Below, piece by piece: positions 9,727 to 22,734 of a DNA stretch of 64,000 bases. The position numbers were made by a program, and so were the translations under genes. Origin of the DNA: Xiphias gladius (lineage: Eukaryota > Chordata > Actinopteri > Istiophoriformes > Xiphiidae); NCBI RefSeq assembly GCF_016859285.1, contig NC_053401.1:12479661-12543660 (forward strand), in the 5' to 3' direction. Positions within the stretch are counted from its first letter, which is position 1. Every line of letters starts with the position of its first letter. The notes under the pieces were generated by a model, which saw only the letters and a program-made list of their open reading frames with translations, did not search any database and was not told where the DNA came from.

Positions 9727-12700
9727 AGTCCATAAATCAGTTCTTGGTAATAAAATCAACAAACAAATGTATCTTTTCAAGTTATATTTGGTCAATTAAA
9801 CATTAAAGCTAAAATAAAAGTATTATGTTTTTCTTATTTCATTTATATGAAAATTCACCTGTTGTTAAATGTCTTAGTTAATGTAGATTTATGGGTACGA
9901 TGTGTTCAATTTGCTTTGTTTTACGGGCCCAATATTACTTTACAGTGCACCAAATGGAACAAAGTGACTGACCTTGCTTCTCTTCAATAAAAGAAATTCA
10001 TATGACTAAAGAAACAACTTTCTTTTTTTCTTTTTTTTTTTCTTTTACATTGACACAACATGAATTTTGTGCACAAAATGTTGATTCATTTCATATTTCT
10101 TTTACATTCATTATTTTATATTTTTTCTGAATTTTGGCTGCACTCATGAGAAACGAGGCCAGGAGGGGAAGTGTTTCAGTATTATATTCAACTTTAAATC
10201 CATTCAGAGTACATTTTTTCAGTCCCCTTGTAAGATTAGACTTCTTTTTTTAAGGACTACTTGCAGATATTGTCAGATTCCATTTGTTAAATTATGGTAT
10301 TTGACATGCATTTATACATTATATCGTGCATTATTTTCTCCTTCTGTTCACAGCAAAAAGAACATTATCCGTGTAACTAACCCTCTCTCTAAGCCTAAAA
10401 ATGACTTGTTCTGTATCTAACCATGTATATATTTTATCTGCAAAACAAGATATACCTCTTCATTCATGGTAGATGTGTGAAATTATATCTTTCATAGCCT
10501 CACGACAAGATGGTGCGGCAACAAGGTATATAATGGTGTTTTAAGACCACATACCTCAGTTGAATGGTCTGACCAGTATTCATCTACAGTCTTCTCACAT
10601 GTAGCGTGATTGGAAAAAGTCATACTCCTTGTTACCAGTCATTCACAGATAAACTGTATTTTAACTACCATAGACTCTTTCAGTATTACTCATATGATAA
10701 CTCATTGACCCTGAGATGACGCCCTTCACAGACTGGAGGAACAGTCAGCAGTTCACTATTCTTGGATTTGAAGATTGCTATAAAGTTAATTCAGTCATCT
10801 GGAGGAACTTGTAACATGAAGAAAAAGGTAATAATCTTAGGAAGTAAAAATCAAACATTTCTGTGGTTCTCTGGGATGATATATTTTTATCAGCAGAATT
10901 ACATGTTGATCATCAAATGAATAAACTCTTTGAACCTTACCCGTGGGTCTGAAAGTGAACACGTGCCCATCCCTGCCTCTTGTCTCTAAGGAGTCATTTA
11001 TCGTTTCAATTTTAGTGCCTGCTGACAGGAGTTGGAGCTCGGTCAAATTCATATAGCAAACAGTCCATTTCATCCCTACTGCTCATGTGACTTACTAAAG
11101 GCACTTTATTACAAGGTTAATGATACAATAGGGTAAAATTCAGCCTTTCTACATAGTAATGTCCACTTCACTGCTCTTACAGTGGCCTTCCCAAAATGGA
11201 TACACACCATTTAGGAAACCCTTGATAGTTACCGGTTTGACATAGTGGGTTGAATATATTAACTAAATCCACTATAAAATAAAGGTCCAGATATATCACG
11301 CAAGTTCAACAAGTGTGCACAAGTAGTAGTGTGCATGGTATGTAAACCATATAAGGGAATTTTTGTAATGTAATGGTAAATGATTATAATTTTTACAGGT
11401 ATTGAACAAAAACAAAAGCATTTATTGAAATGTACAAAAAACCTTTGAGAGGGACATAAAACCTTTCGGTTGTGATAATGTGTGTTCACCTTGATGATAC
11501 TTAATACTTCTTTATAACTCTACACCCTACACCTATACTGTAGTATATACAATATATTGCTTAGTCATTATGAAGCCAGTAATTGTAGTAAATTTAATTT
11601 CACTGCTGAGAATTATGGACAAAATTACATGATTTAATGCAGTCAGTCTTTTGTCAGAAACAATGTACATTTTGAAATTTACATTCCTACAGTTGCTAGA
11701 CCATCGCGTGGCTGGATATAGTTCTGTATGATTTCATATGTGTCCTTGGCTGTGTGAACTCACACCTGTCTATGCCTCTATCTCCACGTATTGATGAGAC
11801 AAACAGTCCAGCAAGCATTTGCTGCATGGCAGTTTGCCAGATGTAGCCATGCCCGGACCTAAAGAAATATAAAAAACACTCAAAATATTGTTACATGGCA
11901 ACAACAATAATGACAACAGACATTGTCACGAATTTCATTTTGTTATTATCTTTACACCGCTGCTTTAGTGCTGTTAATGCCGTTGTATCACTCTACGTAT
12001 TATTTGCTAGATCACCACAAACAGATAGTTCTCACTGTGTGACACTGTGTGTGATAAAGTGGTGGCTTGAGTGACACTGCAGTTAAGCAGAAGTCACTTG
12101 ATCCCATCTGGGGTATGTTGACCTTTTGTAAGATGGCTCCAGTCCCCTGCTGGCACCTTTAGAAAACTGGCCGAAAGCCAGTTTTGGCACAGCAGAAGGA
12201 TACTCTTCACTGGGCACTGATCTGAGGAGGCACAGTACAAACCTGGCTCAGCTGCTGTAGTGTGTGCAGTCAAAAAGTAGCAGTGACGTGAAGAAATTGA
12301 GAATCAAGGACAGAATCTTGATGAGCTGAGGTTATCCTGAGGAGCAGGGCTATTTGTTATATTCCTGACTAACTGACGTGCCAACATGTAAGGATTATAA
12401 ATCCATTATTGCTGCACTAGGAGTTAGCGGGGAGGGTTGCATGTTTTATAAATCCAGACGGCAGTGAGATAGCTGTTGGGAAACTTTAGTATCCCAAAAT
12501 CATATGATGACAGTAATTTGTTGTCTGATCTACTAGCCTTTTTCCCTGAGTGGCAATATTAAAAACATTAAAATGAAAATATATCAATAAGAAACTGCAG
12601 ATTACATGAAACACAATGTTCATTTTCTTGATATAAATGGTAATGCAGTAGTTTGAAAAAGGCCAGAATTACTTCACTATGTGAACATTGTGGTACTTCG

Positions 12701-15700
12701 TACAGTGAAAGTTGTTCATTTGCATCAAGAAATTTAAATTGCCTCACCTAATGATACTTTTTCAGATACATTTTAAGAAAAAAAATTATCGGAATGGAAG
12801 TTCAAATCAAATTGATTGATTCTTTGGAAGTGAAAAGGCTGGGGATAGCTTTTAGTCTGGTTTATATGAGGTTGCTGAGGGTCCCTGGGGTGGCAGAGGA
12901 AGACAAGCTAATTGACTCTCCGGATCACACTCTGAACCTCGTGTCTCGACTAAAATGAGAGCCTATCATCATACATTAGGCTGATGGTCTCCTCATTCGC
13001 TCTCTCGTATTACAGTCTGTATACAGGATTTTGTGTGCTGGTATGTGTATCTGTGTACGTGCATATGTGGATCCCACTATCATGTGAGAGATATTCTCAG
13101 GAGTGCATTCCTGTATAAGTATCTGACACAAGCTTCCTGTGTCTTTAATATCAATCATCAAAGCTTTAAAAGATTAAAGTAGTTACTGTTTCTTCCTACA
13201 GTTGTCTTGTGATAAGTCAGGGATTTAATTATATAACAAAGAGGGAATAAGGAAGAAAGGATATATAATGGCTTTAAGGCAGCTCAACAACTCTTTTTCT
13301 TTATCCTCCATATGTAGAGAATACTACCGCTACTGCTAAGGCTACCCATGATTTAAGAAAATGCATCTTGTCATGATACTGTTACACACTTTGGATATAA
13401 GTGTATGCCAACAGGATTAAGTGGAAAAAAAAAAACGATTTTTTCTAAAGAACGAGGTGTAAGGTTACAAGGCATCCAGCAGATGGCAATGCAGCTCTAC
13501 TTTTCAAATAATCCACTACATGCTCAGTTGGTCTGAAACCAAAATCATGGCTAATGGTTTTGGTTTATTCTAAAACAATATAGGAATCGTGTGATCACCT
13601 CAGGCTAACATTTGACACCATCTGCATAATCCTAAATTTATGATGTAATTTTGCATAATAAGTAGTTTGATCCAGAGGGTGACAAACACACAATCTATTT
13701 TGTCAATCCCTGTAGCACAATCACTGTGCAGTGAAGTGCACTGTTGGGGACAAAAGGGTGCATGAGGACATGGTATGTGAGTGGATGAGAGCAAAAAAAT
13801 GAGGCAGGGCCATGTTATGCAGCCTGAGGGGACCAGAGGCACTCTGCTGACAGATTGGAGACTTGACAGAATGCATCGTCCACACTCTCCCCGGTCTGGG
13901 GAACCACTTTTTATTCATCCGTCCCGCCATTCCGCCTTTGTCAGCCTCCCCGTCGGCTCCCTGTGCTCCTCTCCCTCAACCTTCAACCTTGCCAGCTTCA
14001 TCTCCCCTAGACCTCCTCCCCTTGCCATCTCGGCGTCTCTCTTTCTCAAACAAACCTGCATGCCTGCCGCCCCTCCTTGCCTCAGCCTTGCCTCCTTCTC
14101 GGACTACCCTTAGCGACTCGACATTCCCAGATGTCTGCTGGCTCTTGCATCACTGAGACAGCCGGGCTCTCTGCTGTTGCCACTTGGCATTTGAAAGCTG
14201 TGCTTGCACGGGACACAGTCAGCTCTCATTCAACACTAATTGCAGTATACCGACTGCTAGAGGATTCATCTGAGATTAAAGCAGTGGAGTGGTACCATAA
14301 ACCTGTAGGTTGTTTCTTAACATTTTAATGCATTTGTTGTCACATTGAAGATAGGAGTTGCAAGTGATTGTTGGCAGCCACATACTATCAACCATTACAA
14401 TAATGCATCTACTGTGTTTTATCTCATTTCCATAAATGTGATAAATTTGTTTCCAAGTGAAAAAAGGTAACTCTTTAAACAGAAGCTCATTGTAACTTTT
14501 CTCAAAATATGGACATCTGATCTTTGAAATCAGATTCATTTCTGTGCATTAAAACACAGATATTAGGCCGAGCTAAACGCATATATTACGCTTTAGGAGA
14601 ACACATTGCACAATATATCTTATGCTTTTATAGCGGTTTTTACGGTGCTCTTACTTCCTTTGCTTTCATTTGCACTATTACCGTGAGATGACATAGTTGT
14701 TTGTCATCTTTAGTGCTGTCGGCTGGGTTTCTTTCATCACAACGAGGAGGTGTGAGAAAAGAATGCGGAGAAGGATGGGGAGGAGAGGTGGAGGAGGGGC
14801 AGATATTCACATGAGCCTTAGATTTAGACATGGTTTTTACACAAAATATAGAAGGGTGAGAAGAGAGAGACACGGAGGGAGCATTTGTAAGTGCATAGGA
14901 GGAAGGTTTTGGTAACCTTAAAATGCTGTGGAGTCAAGATGAAAGGGAATAATATCTAATATTAAACCCTATTTATGTAACACTTTTCATAACATGAAAA
15001 GTGTGTGCTCTGTATGTCTGCCGCAAGGTTCTGGATAGCAGCAACGGATGACAAATACTCTTTTTTTTTTTTTTTTTAGCCTAAATAATCTCACCCCATT
15101 TTACTTGAAAAAAAGCAGAAGAGCCAAGAGAAGTGGCTTGTTAAGATGGACATTTTTTGCAGTACAGAGTGAATCACGTTTAGCTATTTTTCTGTGCCGC
15201 CCTGCAACTCAGCCAACTAATACAAGGAGACATGCCGTTCCTGAGAAAATTTCCCTTTGGCAGCCCTTTCCGAACCTTGTAGAAAAACCATGGTGCCAGG
15301 CGGTTCTCTGTTCTCTGCAAGCGAGCGAGCATCCCCGCCGCTAGCTGTTGATCAGTAATATTTTCAAGGCCAGAAATACGCTTTTTACTTTATTTTTCTC
15401 AAACGCAAAACAATTCGGAAGAATGCAACCCAAACATCCATCCTATACATACAGTATGCATATATCATTCAGCTACTCCAGGTACAGATATTCTTGCCTA
15501 CTCAAATAGGTTATCCACCACTGACATCTTAGTTCATTTTGACACGGGCGACAGCTGCATACTGTAGTTTACTGTTAATATTGTGATTGACTTAGTTGTG
15601 TGTATTTAAGATAGTAATGTAGGAGGGCCGGGGAAGCCCTATAGTGTGGTCTACAGAAATGCTCTTTTCTTTTCTTTTTTTTCAAAGAGGCTATAATTGC

Positions 15701-16492
15701 TAATTTTATAATAACAATTTATCGCATTACAATTTGAAAACAATGTGACAATGGGAATGGCATCGCTCATAGTGATGAATTCTCATTGTTCTCATAGTAT
15801 CATTTGTGGCTGCAGCAGGCAGCTGTTTTTAGGGCGAAACACCTTATTAAGACACTATGTTGGTTTTTTCTTTAATTTGTCACCCTTCTGTATTTCCTGC
15901 GGGTTAAACAGGACTTACTACGCACATTTGGAGCAAGCGAACTCACTAGCTGGCACGCTTTAGAAAGTGCAACACTCTCATAAAGAAAAAGGCTCATTCT
16001 GAAGCTGTAATGAAACCCCCAGAGGACATTTGCTGTTAAGAATTTGTTTAATCTGTAAACATGATTTATCACATTCAGCAAAGAACAAGTTTGGAATCTT
16101 TGAAATTTTCTTATTTTTATGAGAAAAAGAAACAGACAAACAGAACAGACAAAACTCCTTGTTTTCACTTGCTTCTTTTTTTGTTGCTATGTGAGAGATT
16201 GTTGCATTGAGTAATGTAGCTGACATTATCGTTTGTATGTCAACATTGCTCAAGCATCTTGACTCTGAAGAAATGTTCAAAAAACACACACACGGCACTC
16301 CCCCATCTGCTTGATAATGTCCTGTTATTGCACCAGTCCCGGCTCCAACAGACCCCAGTTTCAAACTGAAACATTAGAAATGAGTCTAAGTTTGTTTTCC
16401 ACCTGCAGTGTGTGACAACTGGCTGCAATAAAATCATACCAAAGCTGTTTCCATAGCAATGCATTTCTAACTAGAAAATGCCCTCAGTTGAG
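9727..16492. other. Gene-free interval
   Basis: I find no supported gene. Open frames here are short, lack recognisable homology and lie among AT-rich sequence. Content noted: T-rich tract near 10021-10044, a 9-bp perfect hairpin with 5-nt loop at 12163-12185 (AAAACTGGC / GCCAGTTTT), a CTCF-like motif at 13476-13489, a purine-rich tract near 14752-14802, and a T run at 15060-15077. Confidence 0.55.
13476..13489 (+). promoter_or_regulatory. CTCF-like motif
   Basis: CCAGCAGATGGCAA matches 13 of 14 positions of CCASYAGRKGGCRS. Together with the minus-strand match at 1034 it would flank ppp1r3a in divergent orientation. Binding is inference. Confidence 0.3.
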
Positions 16493-16768
16493 CGCAGACC
16501 TCCGCCGAGGCCAATGTCAAACAACATACACCAGACATCAGAGGAAAAAATTCAAATTCATTGTAAATCATCCGGATCTACCCCCAGATTTAATGAGTTC
16601 CTCCCGTGCCCCAACCCTCCACCACGTTCGGTGCAATTCAGTTCAGTAGTTTTTGGGTAATCCTGCTGACAAACAAACAAACAAACAAAACAACAAACAA
16701 ACAAAGCAACAAACCCACACACAAAATGACACAGGCAATCACATAACCTCCTTGGTGGAGGTCCCCCC
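16493..16768. repeat. Fish interspersed repeat with hairpin ends (CCTCCGCCGAGG / CCTCCTTGGTGGAGG)
   Basis: The unit begins with GACCTCCGCCGAGGCCAAT and ends with ATAACCTCCTTGGTGGAGGT. Each end is itself near-palindromic. Inside are the phrases GGGTAATCCTGCTGACAAACAAACAAAC, which I recognise from a family dispersed widely in fish genomes, with a (CAAA)n stretch at 16669-16708. The class is not decidable from this copy. Confidence 0.55.
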
Positions 16769-19570
16769 TTGATGCAGTCACCAGCATTTTGACGGATGAC
16801 TTAACACTAATGTAGTGTCTTATGAACTGTTGTGGAAGTTTATTCCAATAAACAGCAAAAACTCAAGGACACATTTCTCTCTTTGAAATGTTCACTGCAT
16901 TCACTTATAGCTAAAATAGCCCCAAGCATTAAACTGTGTGTCCCTTTTTAATTGAAAACCCTTAAGCTAAAGTAAGACTCTACAGCTACAATGATAGTAA
17001 AGGTTATTGCATCTCAGGCTTGTAACTGCTCGTTTAGCTGGGCCTAAGTTTGCTGTTATCAGCACCTAAGTTTAAGAACACAATCTTTAGACTGGATGAA
17101 AATTTAAAAGCAACTGTGCAAGTTGACTGAACAACCTGAACCTTATGAGAACCCTGTAACTTGAAAACCAGTACATCCCAAGAGAGTCTCCTGCAGTTGT
17201 GTTGGAACAATGGGCCAAATGGATTGTGCTGTCTGAGCAACAAAACCACTTCAATAAAAGGTGTAAAGTAAATGTGTAAAAAACTTAAATGAAAGTTGAA
17301 TTCAGAAACTGCTACTCACGCTTAAGGTACTTCAGATAAGTCAGTGACAAAAAAAGGGACCATCTCTAAGGAATGCACTGAGATGTAGGCAAATGTAGCA
17401 AAGGGTTAGGAAAAGCTCTAGTGAGGACCGGGCAGGCCCTGAGTATGTGACAGTCAGAAGACAGGCAGTTGGCTTCTCTGAAAGCCTTCAGTAAGTCTGT
17501 CTGCATGCCATTTAGAGCATTGGCCTGACCTAAATGTCAGAGCAACATTTGACAGAACCATATAACTCTCGTTCGCTCTCCCTCTCTCTCCCTCTCCGGA
17601 TCCTCTATCATTCCCTCGGTGATGTTGGTATTACAAAAGGGTTAAATCACTCAAACAAAGCTCACAGTGTCTGTTCATTTCGATGGCCCCAAGCCTCCCA
17701 CAAGACCAATAAAATGGACAACTGAATGGGGAAGGGCCCTGCAAAGGTGTTAACATACTTTTGTATGTTGCTGAACCCCTTGTTGTGGAGGCTATCAAAG
17801 CACCACTAACAACATTAATTTTCGTTTGTATTTCACTGTAAGAGGCATATCAAAACAAAAACAAAACAAAACACAAAAACAAAGAGAGAAGGAGGAAAAT
17901 CTAATGGCTAAAATGGCAGAATGCATTTGTCATTTGTTGTATAACACTGTTGTCCTTTGCAAATCATAGAAAAAAAGCAACATTATCCATTTATTCTTTT
18001 GCCTTCTCTTTACACAGGAAAAGGATTTTGATATTTTTGTGTTTGGGAGAGAAGGGACAGATTTCTGGGTGATTCATTCAGTGAGTCTGGAGCCAAGGTA
18101 AACTGTGTCATGTTTTGCGCCTGTGTGCCGTATGCATGTTCCTGTGCATCCCCTTTGTGTATATGTGTGATCCTTCTCTTTCACATTTGTGTCTGTGCCC
18201 ATAATGACGTCTTTGCATGCGTAGGCGTTTGAGGGTATGGGCCTGTGAAATGCTGCAGAATGTGTAGAATATGTGTGCCTCTAAGATGCAAAAGAATGTG
18301 TGCTTGTGTACTGTATTATACAGCCATGTGTGGGCAGTTAGGATTACACAAAGTGTGCACCATATTGAGAACCAACATATTGTTGGCAGCCAGACTCACA
18401 CAAATGGGTTTCATCATGGAGCCTTCTCCCTTTCTCACTCTATGCGTGTCTCTTTTTGAGGAAAAGGTCATACATAGAGCAGGATCTTTCTTTCTGTTTT
18501 CAACTTGTGTTTTTTTTCCTCTCTGTTGCTAGTGCTTTTTTTTTCTTTTACCCAATTTCACCCTTGCATTTCACCTTGCAACAATCTTCGCAGGCTATTT
18601 TTGAAGTATTGAATCACATCATGATTGAAGTAATGAAAAATCCAAATGCATTTCATCTGGCTTTTCAGCATTTCTCCTTTTCAGTGTAAGGCATGTTCAA
18701 TTACCTTACATTGAAATGTAATATTTTATCCACTCCCATTTACTTCGCTAACAACCATCCTTTCTTTAATGCTCTTGTTGCCAACCACTTCCTCTAATTT
18801 TCATCCCGTCTGTGTCCCTACCTCACCTCCCCTTGCCTCTCTTACCCCTCAGCTACACCATTTCTCCCTCCAACCTTTTTCTTTTCTCCCACTGATGGGC
18901 TCAGGAGTAATCCTCTTGACTTGCCACACAAGACTACTATACCTACTGTAAATACACGAACACACACAAACACCTGCAATGCGAGTTTAATGACATACAA
19001 TGGATGCGAGTAGGCCACAGATAGAACAGACAGCCAGGGGTTGAGGAGAAGGATTAAGAGGGCAGGAGATAGAGGATTATGACAGAAGGAGGCAAAAAAA
19101 AAGGCATAATTTATGAAGAGCTGCAAGTCATGTGGAAACATGAGGTGAAGAATAGGCAGGCATTGGAAAAGACATGAAGGAAAGAAGAATGAAAAAGAAG
19201 ATGGAATGACAAAATGGAATGGACAAAACCAGGGAAAAATATGTGATGTAGGGTGTTGAACAGAGGGATGACATGAAAGAGGGATTTTAAAGGATGTAAA
19301 GAAAGGAGGATAAGACAGATTGAGGGATGAGATGTATACATAGCTGCTATGTATGAGGTGACCCTGAGTCCGATCGATTTTTACTACTCTTCTAGCGTAA
19401 ATCAGCAGCCTAAGACTGTGCCAGTCGGTTTTTATGCATGTGAATTTTGTACGACAGTATATTAGGTGGGTGAGAGTGCACGTGAGAGTGTGTGACTTAA
19501 ATCACCTGGCCAATGTTACCCCTTTGCTAAAGTCCTCGGTGCAAGTCTTGTGGTACAGTCTTTATCTATC

Positions 19571-19572
<2 letters not shown>
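16769..19572. other. Gene-free interval
   Basis: No supported gene. It contains a (CAAAA)-type low-complexity tract at 17851-17882, pyrimidine-rich sequence near 18480-18560, and a 340-bp strongly purine-biased tract at about 19000-19340. Confidence 0.5.

Positions 19573-19630
<58 letters not shown>
19573..19630. repeat. (CA)29 microsatellite
   Basis: Uninterrupted CA dinucleotides over 58 bases. Confidence 0.97.
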
Positions 19631-19632
<2 letters not shown>

Positions 19633-20118
19633 TACTAAGAACTCACCTCTACTTCAAACCTGTCAAGAAAAATTGAAATGTTGGTCAATGGTGACACTAA
19701 TCCCTTAAAAGTACTGGGTACTAAAAACACAAGAAATTCTTGTTTCTAACACACAATTCATTAGGAGTAAAAGTCACTCAATTAAAGGAACCCTTCACCC
19801 ATACCATGATCATTAAACAAAAAAAAAATCTATGACAATGCCCTTATGTGACTTTATTGTATTCAGTTAACAGACATCTTGTTCCTGCGTTCCTTGCTGC
19901 GTGTCTCCCTCTCGCTGCCCTTCTGTCAAAAGCAAGTCATTTGAACACTGCCCCCCACCCCTGAATCACACACAAAAGTGCACACACACATCTTGTAGAG
20001 GGCCCCGTCTAAACCCAGGGGTCCCCTGGGTCTGATTAATGCTCTCTCTGCAGGACTCCCAATGGGAGATCACTCACACAGCACACCCTCATGTATGCAC
20101 TGCTCGGCTTTGGTTTAT

Positions 20119-20119
<1 letters not shown>

Positions 20120-20213
<94 letters not shown>
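20120..20213. repeat. (CA)47 microsatellite
   Basis: Uninterrupted CA dinucleotides over 94 bases, the longest pure tract in the window. Long open frames overlapping it are low-complexity artefacts. Confidence 0.97.
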
Positions 20214-20215
<2 letters not shown>

Positions 20216-22401
20216 TACATGCTGCCACATACTGAGGGTACAGCATTGGAGCTGCTAAAAGTGTATTTGCCTCCAGTGCTAACAGGGCAATAGGAGAGGA
20301 CATTTTCTACACCATAATATGTTTCCTCATCAGTGTGTGCGTGTGTGTGTATGTGTGGGTGTGTGTCAGAGAGATTGTACCATACCTTCACAGCACATAA
20401 AAATAATAGGGTGTCCTGTAACAGACACATACATAATTAAGTTACTGTTTTCCTCAAAATGATATTTTTCAAAAAGCAATTTCTCTTCTACTAGTTCATT
20501 GGATGTTGTGGAAGTGAGTTTGTATTTCAGTTTTTGTGAAAATGATTTAGTGTACAACTGCACACAGGCAGTCAAGATACAAACCACATTTTCTAAAGTG
20601 CTTCACTGCACCGTAAGAAGCTAAATTCTGGCAACCTCATCCTCCTATTCATTTTTTAAGATAATCATCTAAGAATGTTTCATCTCACAAACTGCTGTCT
20701 AATAATCTCACCCAGGAACAATCCCAGTCAAAATGAAAACTCTCTTTTTGTCTGGATCTTGAAAGGGGTTCAACGCTAGTTTTTACCAAGCAATTTGGCT
20801 GGATTTTCTTAACTTATTTTCATACCTGTTTCCTCAAAAGCAGGCTTTTTGGTTCTCTGACATTTTAAGATGTCTCAGATTGTTGATGATATTGGATTTA
20901 GAGCATTTTGTGTAATCCCACCTGCACAAGTCGTAGGGTCAGAGAGGCAAAATATTCATTACACCCTATATGGAAGTACTGGAGACAATAAGCAACATAC
21001 TGAAGATTTTCTTACACTTACAAGAGGAATAGATAGATAGGAATAATAGGCTACAAATGTAAAGTTTGTGGTGCTATAGAGGACTTGTCATGTGGCCATT
21101 AATATCAAACTATTATCAATTTAGGAGCAATTTGTTCAATAAAATTCAATCCTGTTGGATATCTTTGTGTGGAAAGCAAGTTCACTGGTTGATTTAACTC
21201 CTGTCAGGAGGTCGGTCCGAAACGGAGACAAATGCAAACCTACTTCACAGAAGTATAAAGGAAACAGCCGCATGTGCTGTACGTATCCAAGCATCCCCTG
21301 TGTATTCTTGCTTATATGCAGCGCAGAGGAGCAGAATTCCAGCTTTGGTCTTGTCAAGAGAATGTTTTCATGGACCACAAGGTTTGTGAAGGGGAAATAT
21401 TACCTGACTGTGGCATGACAAGACCAGGAATCATTCTCTGGATAACATAAATATTTATGCCAAAATAAAAGGCCTGTAGTTGTCAAAATATCTTGCTGTG
21501 GACTGAAGTCTTGTATGAACGGTCTGATGACGGAGCTGGCTGACTTCACCATCCTTAGGCATCACTGTTAGCAGGACAAAAACAGATCAGAACTGCAGTA
21601 TTATTCAATATGCAATTGACTATTCATCAGAAATGGTTAGAGGTAAATTCCACAACATTATCAATCACTTCCTGTTGTGGTTACACTGAAGAATGCTGTG
21701 GATGACCTGATAATATTATAGAATCTGATTTAATAATAATGTCTTTATGTTATTACTGTACTTTTGAATTTTTTTTTTTTTTGTTTCTGCAAATGAGATG
21801 AGCAAACTTAATGGCTCTGCTAAGTATTTAGTAGAGTAGGTTGACAGTAGTTTTGTTATAGTAACCCTATAGTTACCAGGGTAACACAGCCAACAGCAAT
21901 GTCTGACCTGTAAAACCAATGTTTCTGGATCAGGAGTTGGATAAAGACAGGCAAGACGAGACAGTTCCTAGAATGCATCAGGCTTTTATGAAAAAGGGAA
22001 AGAATTCTGAGTTCTTTGATAGCCTTTTTATTTATTTATTTTTGTATCACATAAAGTACGTCAAGTCTATATTCACTGTGCTGAAATTACATTTCAGGGA
22101 AGCAGCCATTACCCCTCTTCTTGAGGTGCATGAACTCACATGCACACATTCTCTTCTTCTGTTTTCTTCCTCTCTTAAAAATGTACAGTAAGTTATGTCT
22201 TTCTCACTTCCCTCTCTTTAACTCTCTCCCGCTCTCTTGCTGCTAACAAGGAGAGAGTAGGGAGAGACGGGCCTTTTGTGGTTCAATAGCTACAAGGCCA
22301 GTGAAATGTGAGAGGATGGGTGTGTGTGAGTTTGTACAGTAAAAGACAGAGAGAGCGAAGAGTGAAAGTTGCAAGGGAATGGCGTGTGTATGTATCCTTG
22401 A

Positions 22402-22402
<1 letters not shown>
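20214..22402. other. Gene-free interval with an RFX X-box-like motif
   Basis: No supported gene. A perfect X-box match is at 21872-21885 and is listed separately. There is a T run at 21769-21782. Confidence 0.5.
21872..21885. promoter_or_regulatory. RFX X-box motif (perfect palindrome)
   Basis: GTTACCAGGGTAAC fits GTNRCC-N2-RGYAAC at every defined position. RFX factors bind such sites in ciliary and some neural and immune promoters. No gene start is visible beside it, so any role would be distal. Two one-mismatch relatives lie at 23066 and 23853. Confidence 0.35.

Positions 22403-22493
<91 letters not shown>
22403..22493. repeat. (TG)45 microsatellite
   Basis: Uninterrupted TG dinucleotides over 91 bases. 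Confidence 0.97.
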
Positions 22494-22495
<2 letters not shown>

Positions 22496-22696
22496 CAAAA
22501 AGAGAGAAAGACAGAGAGAGCAGGCTGCCTAAGTCCAGTTTCCCTCATCACTTTTTACAACAATTGATTATAGTTTGAGTGACAAGCGAGAGGAAATGTC
22601 ACCCAAGCCTGCTGCTGTCACCTTATGTGAATAACTGCCTCTCCATTCTTTCTCTCTCTCTCTGAAATCACTCTTCCTTCCTTTCTTTTCCTGCCC

Positions 22697-22698
<2 letters not shown>

Positions 22699-22731
<33 letters not shown>
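22699..22731. repeat. (AC)16 microsatellite
   Basis: Uninterrupted AC dinucleotides over 33 bases. Confidence 0.95.

Positions 22732-22734
<3 letters not shown>

Noticed and set aside
19434..20430. Long open frames of alternating His-Thr or Cys-Val around 19.4-20.4 kb, and the same at 22.3, 27.5, 33.7, 46.9, 52.3 and 53.4 kb
   Set aside because: They are translations of CA/GT microsatellites and have no coding support.
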